A DNA stretch of 64,000 nt from Cristatella mucedo. Lineage: Eukaryota; Bryozoa; Phylactolaemata; Cristatellidae. The translations under genes were made by a program, and so were the position numbers. The notes beneath the pieces were generated by a model. It had not been told where the DNA came from, did no database searches, and saw only the letters and a program-made list of their open reading frames with translations. This document shows positions 34,480 to 46,699 of this stretch, one piece after another; within the stretch, counting starts at the first letter, position 1; every line of letters begins with the position of its first letter. The DNA is taken from positions 5,003,501 to 5,067,500 of the forward strand of contig WPIO01000018.1 of assembly GCA_009760855.2 (NCBI GenBank), read 5' to 3'.

Positions 34480-36830
34480 TCAGTTGCTGCCAGGGCCTTA
34501 TCAAAGACCATGCCTTTTACTGCTGTAATGTACCGACCTCCTTCTGGCTGTCTAACCTCGTTTGTGGACTAGTTTTTAGAGCTCCTCACTAAAACGTCTT
34601 TGTGTGACATGCAGTTATTGATTGCAGGAGACTTCAATATTCACGTTGAGAAACCCCTAGCAACAGCCAGGTCTGCTCATTTCTTGACTTTCGGGCAAAC
34701 TTTGAATTGGTCCAACGCGTTAATCATACTACCCACGTCAGTGGCCATATCCTAGATCTCGCGATCACTAAGGATGTCTGGCCCACTGACTTTGTGGACC
34801 TTGTGCCCGCTGACCCTCTCGGATCATTGCTCGGTCTCGTTTACTGTTCCTATTCCGTCTTACGTACGTGCATTGCAACGCCGAGTTTGTCCAGCGGCGC
34901 AAAGCATTAACTCGGATACATTTTCTTTAATCTTTCTGTGAGGAAGGTCTTCTTTATCTGCACCCCGTACATTCTGTCCGTGCACAGAATCGCGGAGATT
35001 CCTTTCAATTTACCAAAAAACTTCAAAGGATAAGCCGTGTTAAACGCAGGCTTGAACTCTGCTTTCAAAAGTGTGGGTGACGACGATTTAGCAAATTTCA
35101 AAGGCTTTCTCTGAGTCTACACCTGGGAGTTTAGAAAAGTCGCCAGGGTTACTTTTTCACTTGTAAACTGAAGTCCTGCCAGTCAGACCCCAAGCAGATT
35201 TATAAGACGGTTAACAATTTGCTGGCAAAGTCTAGGAGATCTCACTCCCCAGACATTAACGGCTCGACCGATAAGTTGTCAGCCTTCTTCCTTGAAAAAT
35301 TTCGCACACATTCGTCCCTCCATAAAGCTCCTTCCAACTAAATCAATTTTTATTGAGTCACAACATGCGACCTTCCTTAAGAGATTTTCCGAGGTTTCTG
35401 CATGCGATGTAGCTTACCTTAGTAAAGTCTACTAAAAATAACTCGTCTCCTAAAGACCATATAGCATCCTTTCTGTGGCCTTCACAGGCAGGCAAACTTA
35501 GCCATAACTAAGATTGTTAATGCTTTTCTGGAAAATGGTTAGTAACCAAGTTCTTTAAATCGGCCATCGCTAGACCAATACTTAAAAATGCTGGATTAGG
35601 TTCAGAGGTCCTTGCAAATTATCGCCCAGTTTCCCTTCTTTCTTTTTCGTCAAAGATTCTTGAAGAGATTGTCGCCGCGATACTTGCAGCACACATTAAA
35701 AAAAATATTGTCATAAGAATTTCAGTCCGGATTCAAGCAACACAATTCCACTGAAACTGCTCTCCTCCGAGTAACCAATGACATCCAATGCAGCAACGTT
35801 GAATTTCACTGTCCTAATGCAGCTGGATCTATCAGCTGTCTTCGACACTATTGATCGCGATGCCCTACTTGAACGATTGAGAACAACGATCGATCTGGCA
35901 GACAGTCGTTGTTTAAATTGTACTTGTCCAATCGTGATCAATCCGTGTCCCGTGGGGTCAGGTCTCATCCACCAGACCAGTCACCTGTAGAGTCCCTCAA
36001 GGGTCCATCCTCGGTCCTTTGCTGTTCTCCATTTATAGTAAACCACTGGGAGAATTGATGAAGGCCCACGGAATAGAATTTCACTTTTATGCTGACGATA
36101 CGCAGCTACATTTGTCATTCAAATCGTCGGAATCTGCTGCAGCGAGTGATAAACTGAAAGCTTGCCCTGCAGACATGCGATTGTAGATGTCGGAAAATTT
36201 CGTTAAACTTAACGATGATAAAACGGAACTGCTAGTCATAGGACATCGCAAGAGTATGTCTAGACTAGAAGACTTTACTCTTCAAATATTGATGCTATTC
36301 TGCGACTGTCACCGCGTGCTCGGAATTATTCATTATCTTTGAAAACAGCCTACATTTTAAAGCTCCATTCGAAAGACTGAGTCAAAAGCTAGCCAATACG
36401 TCCGACCCCTATCTAAGATTAGGAACTGTCAACGTCAGTGACTTGCAAAACATTCAGTCAGCTCATTAGCTCTGTCTCAGCTGGATTAGTGCAATTTCAT
36501 TTTGGCTGGACTACCGAAAAAAGGAATTAGGCCACGGCAGCTTGTGATGGAAATGGTTGCAATGCGAGATAACAGAGTTTAGACCATACGGCTGCTGGAG
36601 GAGTTTTTATGGCTGTTGGTTGATCAAAGGATACATAGAAAAGTTCTTACGCTGACCCACAAGGCCCGCCACGGCTCGGCTCCTTCAAGCCTAGCTGAAT
36701 TGCTGCACTAGTACGCCGACAGTTGCAGAACACTGCCTAAATTAAGTGCACCTATAGCTTAAGATAGAAAGTTTACATCCATAGCGTGGAGAGGCAACTC
36801 TATATCCATAGCGTGGAGTGGTCTATTAAA
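34480..36830 (+). pseudogene. LINE-B endonuclease plus reverse transcriptase, degraded
   Basis: Plus-strand pieces in order: FTAVMYRPPSGC, IAGDFNIHVEKP (endonuclease), HVSGHILDLAITKD, AIARPILKNAGL, NYRPVSLLSFSSKILEE, MQLDLSAVFDTIDRDALLER, QGSILGPLLFSIYS, GIEFHFYADDTQLHL (YADD at 36088-36099), SENFVKLNDDKTELLVIG and SAPSSLAELL. Several frameshifts and stops separate these pieces. This is the most complete LINE in the window; the 5' end is unclear. The order is that of a CR1/L2-type non-LTR retrotransposon. Confidence 0.85.
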
Positions 36831-36946
36831 CAGCGATAGAGGATTATTGGCATCCAACATGAGCCATAGCGAACAGCAGTCACTCTCGTCCGGCTCCCAG
36901 AGCACCACTGAAAGGCCGACCGGCACAACCGACTGGTCGTTGCACG

Positions 36947-37434
36947 AGTTAATAATAATAATAGTAATGCACTTGATAAAGCGCCCTCAGAGAACTCAAT
37001 CTCTCTCTAGGCGCTTTATATTTGCTGCAAAGGGAAATGCAACTGAATGGTGAGTAAAATCATGCTTGATAAACAAACAAAATGAATAACATGGTTAGGG
37101 GTGACATGCACAGGGTCAGCATGCAAATGTGGTTAGTGGCAGCATACACAGTGTCAGCACGCATAAGCACATCAAGGACGAATCAAACGCTGTCCTAAAA
37201 AGGTGTGTTTTTTAAATTCTTTTTAAATGTTGTCAGGTCAGGGGATGTTCTGACGCAGGTCGGGAGGGAGTTCCAGGCTTTGGGAGCATACAAACTAAAT
37301 GCACGGTCTCCAAAGGATTTGAGGTTTGTACGGGGTATTTGTAGACTGTTGGATTCCGAAAAGCGGGTGGTACGATGCTTGGCCTGATGGGGGAGCAGAT
37401 CTGACAGATAGGCTGGAGCCAAAGAATGAAGTGA
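36947..37434 (-). mobile_element. LINE-A 3' fragment
   Basis: (TAA)n, the hairpin complement AAAGCGCCCTCAGAGAACTC, GGGTCAGCATGCAAATGTGG, then coding for DRAFSLYAPKAWNSLPTCVR on the minus strand. Confidence 0.92.
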
Positions 37435-37454
37435 CCAGTGCTCGTCTCTTGCAG

Positions 37455-37558
37455 CCCTTCGAGGTGTCCAACGTCACCTGTCTGTACGGTTTGCACCAGA
37501 GATTCTTAAACAACATCACTGGGCGCTACGACGAGAGCCTCATTACTGATCTGTACAG
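37455..37558 (+). CDS. Exon-like segment of an unrecognised gene
   Basis: A 104-bp open segment sits between an excellent acceptor (CTCGTCTCTTGCAG) and an excellent donor (CAG|GTAAGC). It starts in phase 0 and ends in phase 2. The translation begins PFEVSNVTCLYGLHQRFLN and ends ESLITDLYR, a composition more like a globular protein than like chance reading of repeats. The acceptor lies about 20 bp beyond the edge of a minus-strand LINE-A copy (36947-37434). I do not recognise the protein and found no convincing partner exon within a few kb on either side. It could belong to a gene with large introns, or to a gene broken by the repeats. Confidence 0.4.
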
Positions 37559-37559
37559 G

Positions 37560-38060
37560 TAAGCGTCGTGGGCTCTGATTATGCACGATCGCGAGGCACG
37601 GTCGTCTGCGGCCTCGAGCCTGCGGCCCAGCGCCATTGCAGTTGGCTCGCCTTCGTCGCCTGCAGCGCACCCGCTTGGAGCCGCACGTGCGCCTGCTTGC
37701 GTGCCCTCGGCTGGGCACCGCTCGTGGCGCGTCAGCGTGCGTTCGCTTGCACTTGCAATTGCCGCTTTTTTTCTAAAAGAGTTCGGCTTTTATGCCGCCT
37801 AACCCAATCAGAGTCGGCAAACTTTTCGGTCTATGAGGTCATTTCAAGAGGTCAAGAAGGCACACTAGGCCGGGCACGATGTGTCGAACAAACAAACAGT
37901 CTCAATCGACGCTTTCATCCATCTCCGGTCAGGCGCTTCTGTTTCATACCATCGCCTGACGTCAGTTCTAAAAATAAACACAGGCCTCAGCTTAGGCTGC
38001 AACCAGCAGTAATGGAAGGGAACCAAACCGCAACAGTTCAATTACCATGAGTTCTCCAAA
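37560..38060. other. Downstream of the orphan exon; nothing further recognised
   Basis: GC-rich at first (37570-37750). No second exon with coding character was found. Confidence 0.35.
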
Positions 38061-38063
38061 TAA

Positions 38064-38175
38064 ACCCTACCGCAGGAATTGAACCCACGATCTCAGTCGT
38101 GAAAAGCGAACACCTTACCTCCTGGGCTATCACAAAAGCGAACACCTTACCTCCTGGGCTATCACGGCTCAAACT
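38064..38175 (-). mobile_element. SINE family 2 head with internal 32-bp duplication
   Basis: GGAATTGAACCCACGATCTC, then a unit starting AAAAGCGAACACCTTACCTC present twice (38102-38133 and 38134-38165). Confidence 0.7.
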
Positions 38176-39164
38176 AGGGGGACATTAGGCCGGACTGGAG
38201 TACTAGCTAAGCCATATCTGTCCTAAAGGCCGGAGTTTGCCGACCTCTGCCTTAGAATATCACATGACCTGCTCCTGGCCATTCCAATTCAAGAGCTTCG
38301 AATAATGCGTCGGCATTTATAATCTGGATTACACGGACACTAACGTTTCAATGCATTTTGCAGAGAGATATAGCAGAGATCCACGTGTGGTCAGCTTCGA
38401 AGAAATAATAAGTGTGTGACTTTTGATTTGAGTCGGTCAATCGACAACAGCCACGAGAGAAAATCAATCAGACAGAGTAAGATTTACATTACAAGAGAAT
38501 CATAAGGCACCCGAACCGAGCGTTCACAGTCGAACCTATAGCTCTCAGCCTAACACACTGCCAATAATTTAGTCACTTGAGATGTCACCGAATTTAAAAC
38601 TGCCGAGATTTCATATTTGATAAGCTCCTTGGGACTGAGGGGACGAGAACTGCAGTATAAAGAGATTACGAAACACCCGCATTTTAGAGTTGGAAGACGA
38701 CAGCTGTACCTACGAGTGTGGACCGGGGCGTACATATAGGTGTTGAACGGTCACATGCGTCGGTCTGCAGCTACGCTGTAGAGAAAGGAAGACAGAATAG
38801 CTCCCGAACCGGCCGACGCAGTGGCAGAAAGTTAGGAATTCGCGATGATGGGGGGGGACACATGACCCGCGAGGCACTTCGTCGGCACGAGCTGGCAGCT
38901 GAACAAGGCGAAACGTTCCGGGAACTGAAACTTCAGCTTCGAAAAGAAACATCTAGGCGCTGAGCACAGAGGAGCTGCTTCTGCTAGTTCCGTCTTGGTT
39001 TTTTGAGCAGCCTCACCTGATATGAGCTCAGTGCAGACTCGTACGAATGGTTTACAACTGAAATTGAACTCCTGAATCCTTTGATATTCTGAAGATAACC
39101 TTTCTAAGGTGTAAAGTGCGATTCGGGGAAACAGTACTAGAACGGCACGCGATATGAAAGATGT

Positions 39165-39800
39165 GTGTAAAAATAATAAATTTGATATAGCATCCCTAGA
39201 GAACTCTTTTTCTAGGCACTTAACGTTTGCTGCCAAGGAAGCACGATCGAATGGTCAGTGGTAGCACGTTTGATAAACAACATTGTTAGGTATGTGCGGG
39301 CAGTCGCGTACAAATCAAGACGGCTCAGGCAGACGCCGTTTATTTCGAAGACGCGGAACAGGGCCGCATGGCCAGCACGCGGGCCTGCAAGCAACTTCTG
39401 CAAGTGGGTCCGCTGTCTCGACCGGAAAAGGTCGGTGGGTGGATAAGCCAGGCGGACCCAACAAACACGAATAAATTGGTTACTTGGCGACGTGCACAGA
39501 GTCAGCATGCAAGTGTGGTTAGTGGCAGCATGCGCAGTGCCGGCACGTTCAAGCATGTAAAGGACGAATCTCATGGACCCCACTAAATGCGGTAATAAAT
39601 AGATGCGTTTTTAGTTTCTTTTTAAATGTTGTCCGATCAGGGGATGTCGTGACGCAAGTCGGAAGCGGGTTCCAGGCTTTGGGAGCAGACGAACTAAAGG
39701 CACGGTCTCCAAAGGATTCGATGTTTGCACGGGTATAGGCAAATGACTAGATTCCGAAAAGCGAGAGGTAAGATGCCTAGATACCTAGTAGGGTAGTAGA
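39165..39800 (-). mobile_element. LINE-A 3' fragment interrupted by about 190 bp of foreign sequence
   Basis: The LINE-A tail runs from (AAT)n to about 39287 and resumes near 39480 with GTGCACAGAGTCAGCATGCA. The reverse-transcriptase C-terminal part follows. The insert (about 39290-39475) is GC-rich and unclassified. Confidence 0.75.
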
Positions 39801-40349
39801 TCAGCCAAAATCGGCGGCGAGCCGCATACCAAAAGGCTATGGGCTTCTGGAAAGCTCCAAAATTATGAAATTAATGGTTGCAGCGTGACGGCTTGATCCG
39901 CGAGTCACCCGGAAAGCGTAACAATACGCTGTCGCGGGAGCTCATAACGAGATCCCGCTCGGTTTCTTAGCCAGGAATGGCATGTGCTCGAGGGCATGAA
40001 TCACATTAACGTGATTCATCGTCAATTCAAGGTTTACGGTTAGCTTTTTACAATTATTTACTAAAATTAAATAATTTCTCCGGCTCTGCATTCTCTAAGA
40101 CAATGAGCAAATAGTCCGCGGCCTAGCATAAGAACTTACACGATCACCTTTGCCGCTAGTGAATGGGCGTGGTGGTGACCAACTTACAGAGCCCCAAACG
40201 GCGAATGGTAATTAATTAAGATTCGAGAAATAATACTTAAAAACCTTCAAATTTTATTTTTAATTTAATTCTGTGAGTTTATTTATCATGACCTGGCTAT
40301 GGCTTTCTTTAAAAAATTCGTGGCATCGAAGGACGCCAAGCTTAGCGGC

Positions 40350-40392
40350 TTGTGCCATTTTGAAAGTACCTCTCGGTGGAAAATGGCGACGG
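40350..40392 (+). promoter_or_regulatory. YY1-like motifs around the KHDRBS-like start
   Basis: GCCATTTTGAAAG (about 40353-40365) and AAAATGGCGAC, which contains the start codon, both match the general form of YY1 sites. Such sites often lie at the 5' ends of housekeeping genes. Motif match only. Confidence 0.25.
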
Positions 40393-43300
40393 AGCAAGAT
40401 GCAGCCAACGATCAACAGGAGACGTATTTGAATGAATTTCAAGTCGAGATCACAGCTCAGGCAGAAGATTTGATGACTGCGAGCCAACCTCCGAAAGGTG
40501 CGCTAAGTTCAAGTCGCCTGTCTCAGCTGTCCCCCGCTGGACTACCGGCTTCTATCCAGCGAAGCCGGTCGTTTTTTCGTTTCTATTTCTGAATTGTTTA
40601 CCGTTTCTGTTATGCCTGCGGTGAGTCGTGGATGAATTTTGTGTGGCTTTGTACTGTGCTTTATACTGTTCGCTTCTTCAGTGCTGCATCTTACCGAATA
40701 TGGCATTCGCCTGGGTGTGTAGAAAACGCTGCCGATCGCGCCAGAAAGAAAGCACGGTAGTTGTCCTCGTCAGTTGGAGCTCAGACGGGATCAGCATTCA
40801 GATTTTTTCTCGAATAATGTGTGAATGGCAGTCCATAAATCATGCCCCAAGCTTCTGTTGGAGACGATCGGATGGTTCATCAAACCATGTATTCGATGAA
40901 TCGGGCAGGCAATCATAACCATTCTTGTGCTTACCATCGAAAAACGGTAGCTTTCATATAAGTAGCGTACAGTTCCTGCACATTAGTTTAGGCTCGTGAC
41001 TCCTGGGACGCATCATATAGAATTTGAAACAAATGCCATTTGCAAAGCCATTTGTCTTTTGCGACGAAAAATGCAGCGATCGTATTTGAAATAAGTTTCA
41101 CAAGCTAGGTAACTAGTTCGACATTTTGAATACCCACGTTTTTCGATAGACGGCAAACTATGGATATGCCCTGTCCCCCTCAACAAAACAAATAGGCGGA
41201 CATCAGGTCGAGCTACTCTCAGCTTGCAGCAGCTCCACACGGCAAAACCCTTCGCGTTGGTGACGTTCCGTGCCCTTCTGCTGCGTTCGTAGGGGGGGCT
41301 CTCAGTTAAGTCGTTTACTCATTGGCAGGCTTTCGTGCATCTGAACTGCAGATTTGGGTAGGTTGCTCCGCATCCAGCCTGGTTGGCTCACTTGCGTTTG
41401 CGGCGTTGAGGTTTACAGAGGTGTGTCGATCAAGGACATATTCGTAGCTCGATCAGGAGCATGTCATAGTGGAATCAGTCGGTATATGATTGGACCAGAG
41501 TTGCAAAATTCCGAGCTTGCACTGCCATCTCGATGTGTAGCTGCTGTGCTGTTGAGGAACCACCGAAGTTATCTATCCCTCCTGCTTTCTGAGGTAAATA
41601 ATAATAATGATTATATATATTTTTTATAGAGCCCTTCCTTAAAGAACTTGATCTCTTTCTAGGCACTTTGCAGGTGCTATAAAGATAGTATGATAAAATG
41701 ATTAGTGGTAACAAAAACATCATGAAGCAGTGTCATTAAGCAGAATAAAATTGTTAGATGTGACATGCACAGGGTCAACAGGTAGACATGAATAGTAGCA
41801 GAAGGCATGGTGTCAGCATGCATAGTCGTACAAAGGACGAATCTCAAGGACCTGTTAAATGCTGTAATAAACAAGTGTTGTATGCTTTTTTTTAATGTGA
41901 TGTCGGGTGGTGTCTAGATGGGAGTTAGTGAGTTCCAGGCTTTCGTGACATGAGAACTAAAAGCATGGTCTCCGAAGGATTTGAGGTTCGTACGAGTAAT
42001 GGAGCTAAACGATTTGATACAGAACAGTGGTACGATACTTGGCCTGGTGGGAGGGAATAAGATGGAGCCAGAGAATGAAGAGACCTAAAAGTTAGTCATA
42101 GAACCTTAAAGTCGATATGCTATAATAATAATAATTCACTTGATAAAGCGCCCTCAGAGAACTTAATCTTTCTCTAGGCGCTTTACATGCTGCTTGCTTG
42201 GGAGCCAGTGCAGGTCGGCAAGAAGTGGTGTGATGTGGCAACTGTGCCGCTCACGACAGACAAGGTATGATGACTTGATGCTCCTTGTTCTCGATGGATA
42301 CTTTTAGCTTGGGGTATCGATGTTGACACATTTTTGCAAACTGTATGTGTGTGCTCGCAAGTGTGCATGAGTGAGCCATTGTCTAGTACTCGGCTAAGAG
42401 TCTAAGCAGGTGCAAAGCCTGCTGCTGGGCTTTTTGTACATTTAGCACGGCAATGAGCAAGTAAGAGGCAGGGCCGAGTCAGAAGGACAATCGAAGAAAT
42501 GGGTAGTGTAAATAGCTGCTCAGAGCAGTCAGAAAGGGTGTGCCGCTCGAGTCAGCAACAAAGAATGTCATTCCACGAGAATTTTGGAAGTGAGTTTCAC
42601 GATGTAGGTGCCGAAGAGCATGTTCTGTCTTGATTGCAGTCTACTGGAGCCAAAGAAGGGGTCAGCTATTGATGTGTGCCAGCCTGATGGGCATTGGCTG
42701 GAGGTCTTTACTCCTAGCCATGTGTGGAGTGGAGGAGTGAGGTAATGGCTGGCCTCTCAGCAGTTTTCAATACCATTGTGAATTTGAGTGTGTTTTGAGT
42801 GCCACTCATCTTGCCTGGGTATTCCTGGTGCTGGCTGCTCAGCAATCCTTTAGGTCTTATCTCATTTGGAGAGAGCGTTAAAGTCAGTGACCTGTGGTTT
42901 GACTTGGTCGTATACTTTTCACGGAGTTTACTCGATCTTGGATTTCAGTTGTGTAGAGATGCCACCACTGATGCTTAAAAACATCCCTCCCTGCCTTCTT
43001 TCTAGGACTTCAAGTGCAGCAAAGTCTCTCCATTGAATGAGGATAGCACCAACTCACTAGTTATGGGCCAGAAGCGTATTGACTTACAAGATCTGTCACT
43101 CAACTTTCAAGTCCCGTCATTCTCTTACTCGTGCCTGCCAATTCGAATTGCTACCCAATCAGGCTAGGCAATGTGCCACCCTCTTCTGACTCTCAAGTCC
43201 GAGTAGGTCCGAGTCGTATATCGGCAGCAATCGTCTTGCCGCCCTCTGTTGACCATTTTCAGTGAGTGCGAGGCCTTACGATGGTGCACACCTGGTGTTC

Positions 43301-45877
43301 CTGATTATTTGAAATAATAGTGAGTGCGTTTTTCGTAAACCTTAGCGTTAGATGTGAATGTTTGTGCTGAACATGGTTGCCTGAATGCAATAATCACGAT
43401 GGTACCGTGCAGGCTTGGTTCTGTTCACGTACCTGTGTGACCTTGATAGGTTTATGTCAATGCCTATGGACCCTGTTAGACCAACCAGTGACTGTTCATT
43501 GGAATGTCTGGAAAAAATCCTTATCATCTGTATGATTTGAACCCGGAGCCTCGGCACCTTAGTTGATCTTGCTAGCCGTGCGGTCTGTCAACTTTTGCTA
43601 CGGCAGCCCTCTTTTGGATATTAGGAAAGGTGGTAGTGCGTAGTGGTGTTGTTTGATAGTTATGTTATATAGTAATGAGGCCATAATAGTGCTGCATGCT
43701 ATCAAGCTGCAAGCAGTCAGCCGTTTTCAATGGTTCCATTCGTTTAGAAACTGAAAGAGTGAAAAATGGTGCCGCTCCCAACCAGGACCAGCGCATTCTT
43801 GACGTGATATCAGGCAAGCCGTGCAAAATATGCTACAAGGTTCTCATTCCGGTCGAGCAATTTCCAAAGGTGAGCCAGCGATGGGCACTGTGCACTGCCG
43901 ATTGGCCTGCTGCTGCTCGGCCTGCCTCTCGTGATGTCCTCGTCTGTTGGCGCTACGCACACCACGGTGTGGCTTCCTTTCCACGCTGCAGTTCAACTTT
44001 GTCGGCAAAATTCTGGGGCCGAAGGGCAACTCGCTGAAGAGACTGCAGGAGTCCACTGGCACGCGAATGGCGGTGCTCGGCCGCGGCTCCATGAGGGACA
44101 AGGCTAAGGAAGACCAGATGCGTCTGGAGGGCGGCAAGTATGAGCATCTCAACGAGCCGCTGCACGTCTGGATCGAGGCGTACGCCCAGCCGGCCGACGC
44201 GCTTCGTCGTATGGCTCACGCCGTCTCCGAGGTCAAGAAATACCTCAACCCCGTAAGCTGGTTTGCCGCGCATGCGCACTTCGTAAGAAATATCCATCGT
44301 TTCGCCTTTACGTGGAGAGGAGCGCCCGGTGTGCTTGACTGCTTGCTGCTGTCCTGGTTTGGCCTTGTGGCATGATGCTACGCGCACCGCGCTATGCGGT
44401 CAAGGTTGTGGACTAGAGCTCTCTTTGGCATGTGTGCAGCGCCTCGATAGGGATTAGGTTTTCTTGTGCGGTTATGTAAAATTAATTAATTGTATTTTTA
44501 CCGCCATTCAGTCGTGAAAAATGGTGGAAAACGTTGAATTTGCTTTTGCATTTCGACCCATTGTGTTCCTCTGATCTAGCCGGTGGGCCTGCCTCGCTGA
44601 TTGCCTAGCTTACAGTTCTTGAAATCGAAAGAATCTAATTTTAGGAAATGTATTGATTAGTGCCAGCCATCGAATCAGCATTGAGTTGCGCATATGTAAC
44701 TTGTGGACGTGCTACCTTTAAATTTATATCAACAATATATAGCTGGTCTTAAATTCGGGAAGCGCCAGTTAGGCACTGTAGGCGATGGCAAAGGAGTAGG
44801 TGGCAGCTCTTTTCTCCCTGTTTCCCCTTGTTTTGACACTCAGCATTGCTTGTACTGGCGTAATGTTGCTGTAAGCAAATTGCCAAAGTCGATGTTGACG
44901 TGACGAATGGACGAACTTGGCTTGCCAGCCTAGCTTAATATTATTGCAAGGGTAGATTTTCTAGGAGACATACGTTTTACTTTCACGTTGAATGGCCGTC
45001 GCCAACCACCAGCACCCAGTTGTCGCGGCCCAGAGCTGAGCTGGCCGGGCCGGTCGTTGTCGGCCATTTCGCCGGTAGCACGTTGTCGCACGTTCTGCCT
45101 TGCAGGAGTACAATGACGACATTCGCCAGCAGCAGCTCGAGGAGCTGATGGCGATGGGCGAAGTGCCCAGCCTGTCCATGCGAGGCCGAGGGGCGCCGTC
45201 ATCGATGCCAGGCGGCGGTGGCCACGCTCCTGGAATGCCGCCCCCGTCTGCCGGTGGGCTGCCACCCATGCCACGCATGGCACCCGTCCGCGGCATGGGG
45301 CCGGCACGGGGCATGGGGCCTCGAGGCGGCGGCATGGCGCGCGGCGGCGGAGGACCGCATGTGCCGTCTGGCATGGCCACTCGAGGCGCCATGGCAAGCA
45401 GGGCCTCGTACCCGCAGCGAGGTGGCGCCATGGTCGCCCAGCCGACGCTGAGGCCTGCTGTGCCCCACGGCAACGGCGCCGCGAGCGCCGGTTACGGCGA
45501 ACGGTACGACTACTCGTCTGGCGCGCAAGACTATAGCGCCGGCTTCGCCGACGGCTACGGAGGCACGACATACTCGTCGCCGGTTTCGATGCCGGCTGCC
45601 TCTTCGACTCCGGTGCGGCCTGTCCGCGACGCTTCTGCCTATGCCGGTGGCACCGGGGACGGCGCCGAAGGATACGGCTACGGTAACGGCAGAGCTGCCG
45701 CTGCCTCTTGCGGACAGTGTGGACCTGCTTTGCGGGCTGAGCTACTCATTGTGTCGGCACACTCGCATCGTTGTTGCCAATTTTTTTGTAGACTCCTATG
45801 CCGGCGGTGCCAGTGGCTACGGTAAAGCACCGACACCTGCCCGAGGTCGCGGCGACTTCCGGACTCGGCCATATTAG
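40383..45877 (+). CDS. KHDRBS: STAR-family KH-domain RNA-binding protein (Sam68/KHDRBS-like), 5 exons
   Basis: Exons: 40383-40497, 43748-43869, 43992-44252, 45106-45682 and 45792-45877; phases 1, 0, 0 and 1, all GT-AG. The product is 386 residues (human members 346-443). Residues 15-46 resemble a divergent Qua1 dimerisation segment with the same spacing as human SLM2. Residues 55-166 form the maxi-KH domain: [24 protein letters not shown] loop at 88-91, [17 protein letters not shown]. Next comes [14 protein letters not shown] (Qua2-like), then an RG/GM/P-rich stretch and a Tyr/Gly-rich tail. The end, [13 protein letters not shown] followed by FRTRPY, parallels the Sam68 C-terminus. These proteins bind U/A-rich RNA in the nucleus and control splicing; RG and Tyr sites are typically methylation and phosphorylation targets. 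The last intron (109 bp) is inferred because its removal restores the family C-terminus; unspliced, the frame ends in unrelated residues. Exon 1 is the weakest part. Its ATG has A at -3 and G at +4, and an in-frame ATG at 40299 is an alternative. Confidence 0.85.
41597..42110 (-). mobile_element. LINE-A 3' fragment in KHDRBS intron 1
   Basis: AATAATAATGATTATATATA, TTGATCTCTTTCTAGGCACT, GACATGCACAGGGTCAACAG and GAGTTCCAGGCTTTCGTGAC. Confidence 0.8.
42122..42270 (-). mobile_element. LINE-A fragment with internal deletion
   Basis: The tail AAAGCGCCCTCAGAGAACTT jumps directly to the coding part GGAGCCAGTGCAGGTCGGCA, skipping the 3' UTR. Confidence 0.75.
44415..44490 (+). mobile_element. SINE family 1 tail in KHDRBS intron 3
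   Basis: GCAGCGCCTCGATAGGGATT, GGTTTTCTTGTGCGGTTATG and AATTAATTAATTG. Confidence 0.55.
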
Positions 45878-46665
45878 GCGGCCGCGGCTCCTCCGTTGGT
45901 CATGCAAGGCCAGGTACGTGGACGGAGGCTTCACCCGGCATGTAGCTGCCTGCTGGGGCCGTGCGGTCAGACGTGTTCCTTGTTTAATGATTAATGTTCA
46001 GGCGTAGCCGGGTAAACCTGCAACACCGCAGCAATGTCGTCGACAGGCAGGGCAGCGTACGTCTGCACCGAGGGAGCCAGACACAGGAGCGCGACTTAAT
46101 ACATGCTCGTGCGTGCTCGCCGATGTCTGGGCGTTTGTCCTTATAAATGCTGTTTTTATTCTCTTTTAGACCATGCCGTTTAATGTGTTGCTTGTTACCA
46201 AGCTAATACGACGCCGTCGAGTTAAATTGAACAGTGATGGCAGTGTGCCGTGTCACAGTGAGATGACATGTCCAATCTAAATACATCTACACAAGTGAAT
46301 TCTTCATGTCTATGTAAAAGCAGTCAAGAGTGGAGTGTCCCGTTCGTGGAACGCCGAGTTAAAGCTCAGTTTTAATATGTGTAAATACACGTAATCTAGT
46401 TAATCAGTTCAATGTATCATTTAAATTCTCCTCGGAATCTTCCTCGGATAAGCAGCCTGTAAAGTCCCTACTCATCAGCATCTGCTTGCTGCTGCTCCAT
46501 TCGCCTGTTGCTTGTAGTGGCTCATATTAAATAGCAGCCTGTGTAGACATTAGACACATTTTGATTGAGACGGTTTGCCTGATACGAGCATGTGAGCTGC
46601 TGTTGTGATTACATTTTGTTGGTGCTGCTATGATGAGAAATAAATTTTGCACGCACAAGAATAGC
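45878..46665 (+). other. Probable 3' UTR of the KHDRBS-like gene
   Basis: This non-coding stretch runs from the TAG at 45877 to just past the AATAAA at 46639. It has no long frame and no obvious repeat. Confidence 0.45.
46639..46644 (+). terminator. Poly(A) signal AATAAA, probable end of the KHDRBS-like transcript
   Basis: A canonical AATAAA lies about 760 bp after the KHDRBS-like stop codon, in a T/GT-rich context. It is the only good signal I noticed before the sequence character changes. The transcript would end about 15-25 bp downstream. Confidence 0.5.
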
Positions 46666-46699
46666 GCATTATTGGAATAACAGCACGCGGTCCTTCCTA

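Larger units (their letters stand above)
40498..43747 (+). other. Presumed KHDRBS intron 1 (3.25 kb)
   Basis: Contains LINE-A fragments at 41597-42270. Otherwise no gene-like content is seen. Depends on exon 1 being correct. Confidence 0.45.

Noticed and set aside
43516-43610. tRNA gene on the minus strand
   Set aside because: A GGTTCAAATC B-box-like word exists, but no cloverleaf can be folded; more likely an old SINE head.
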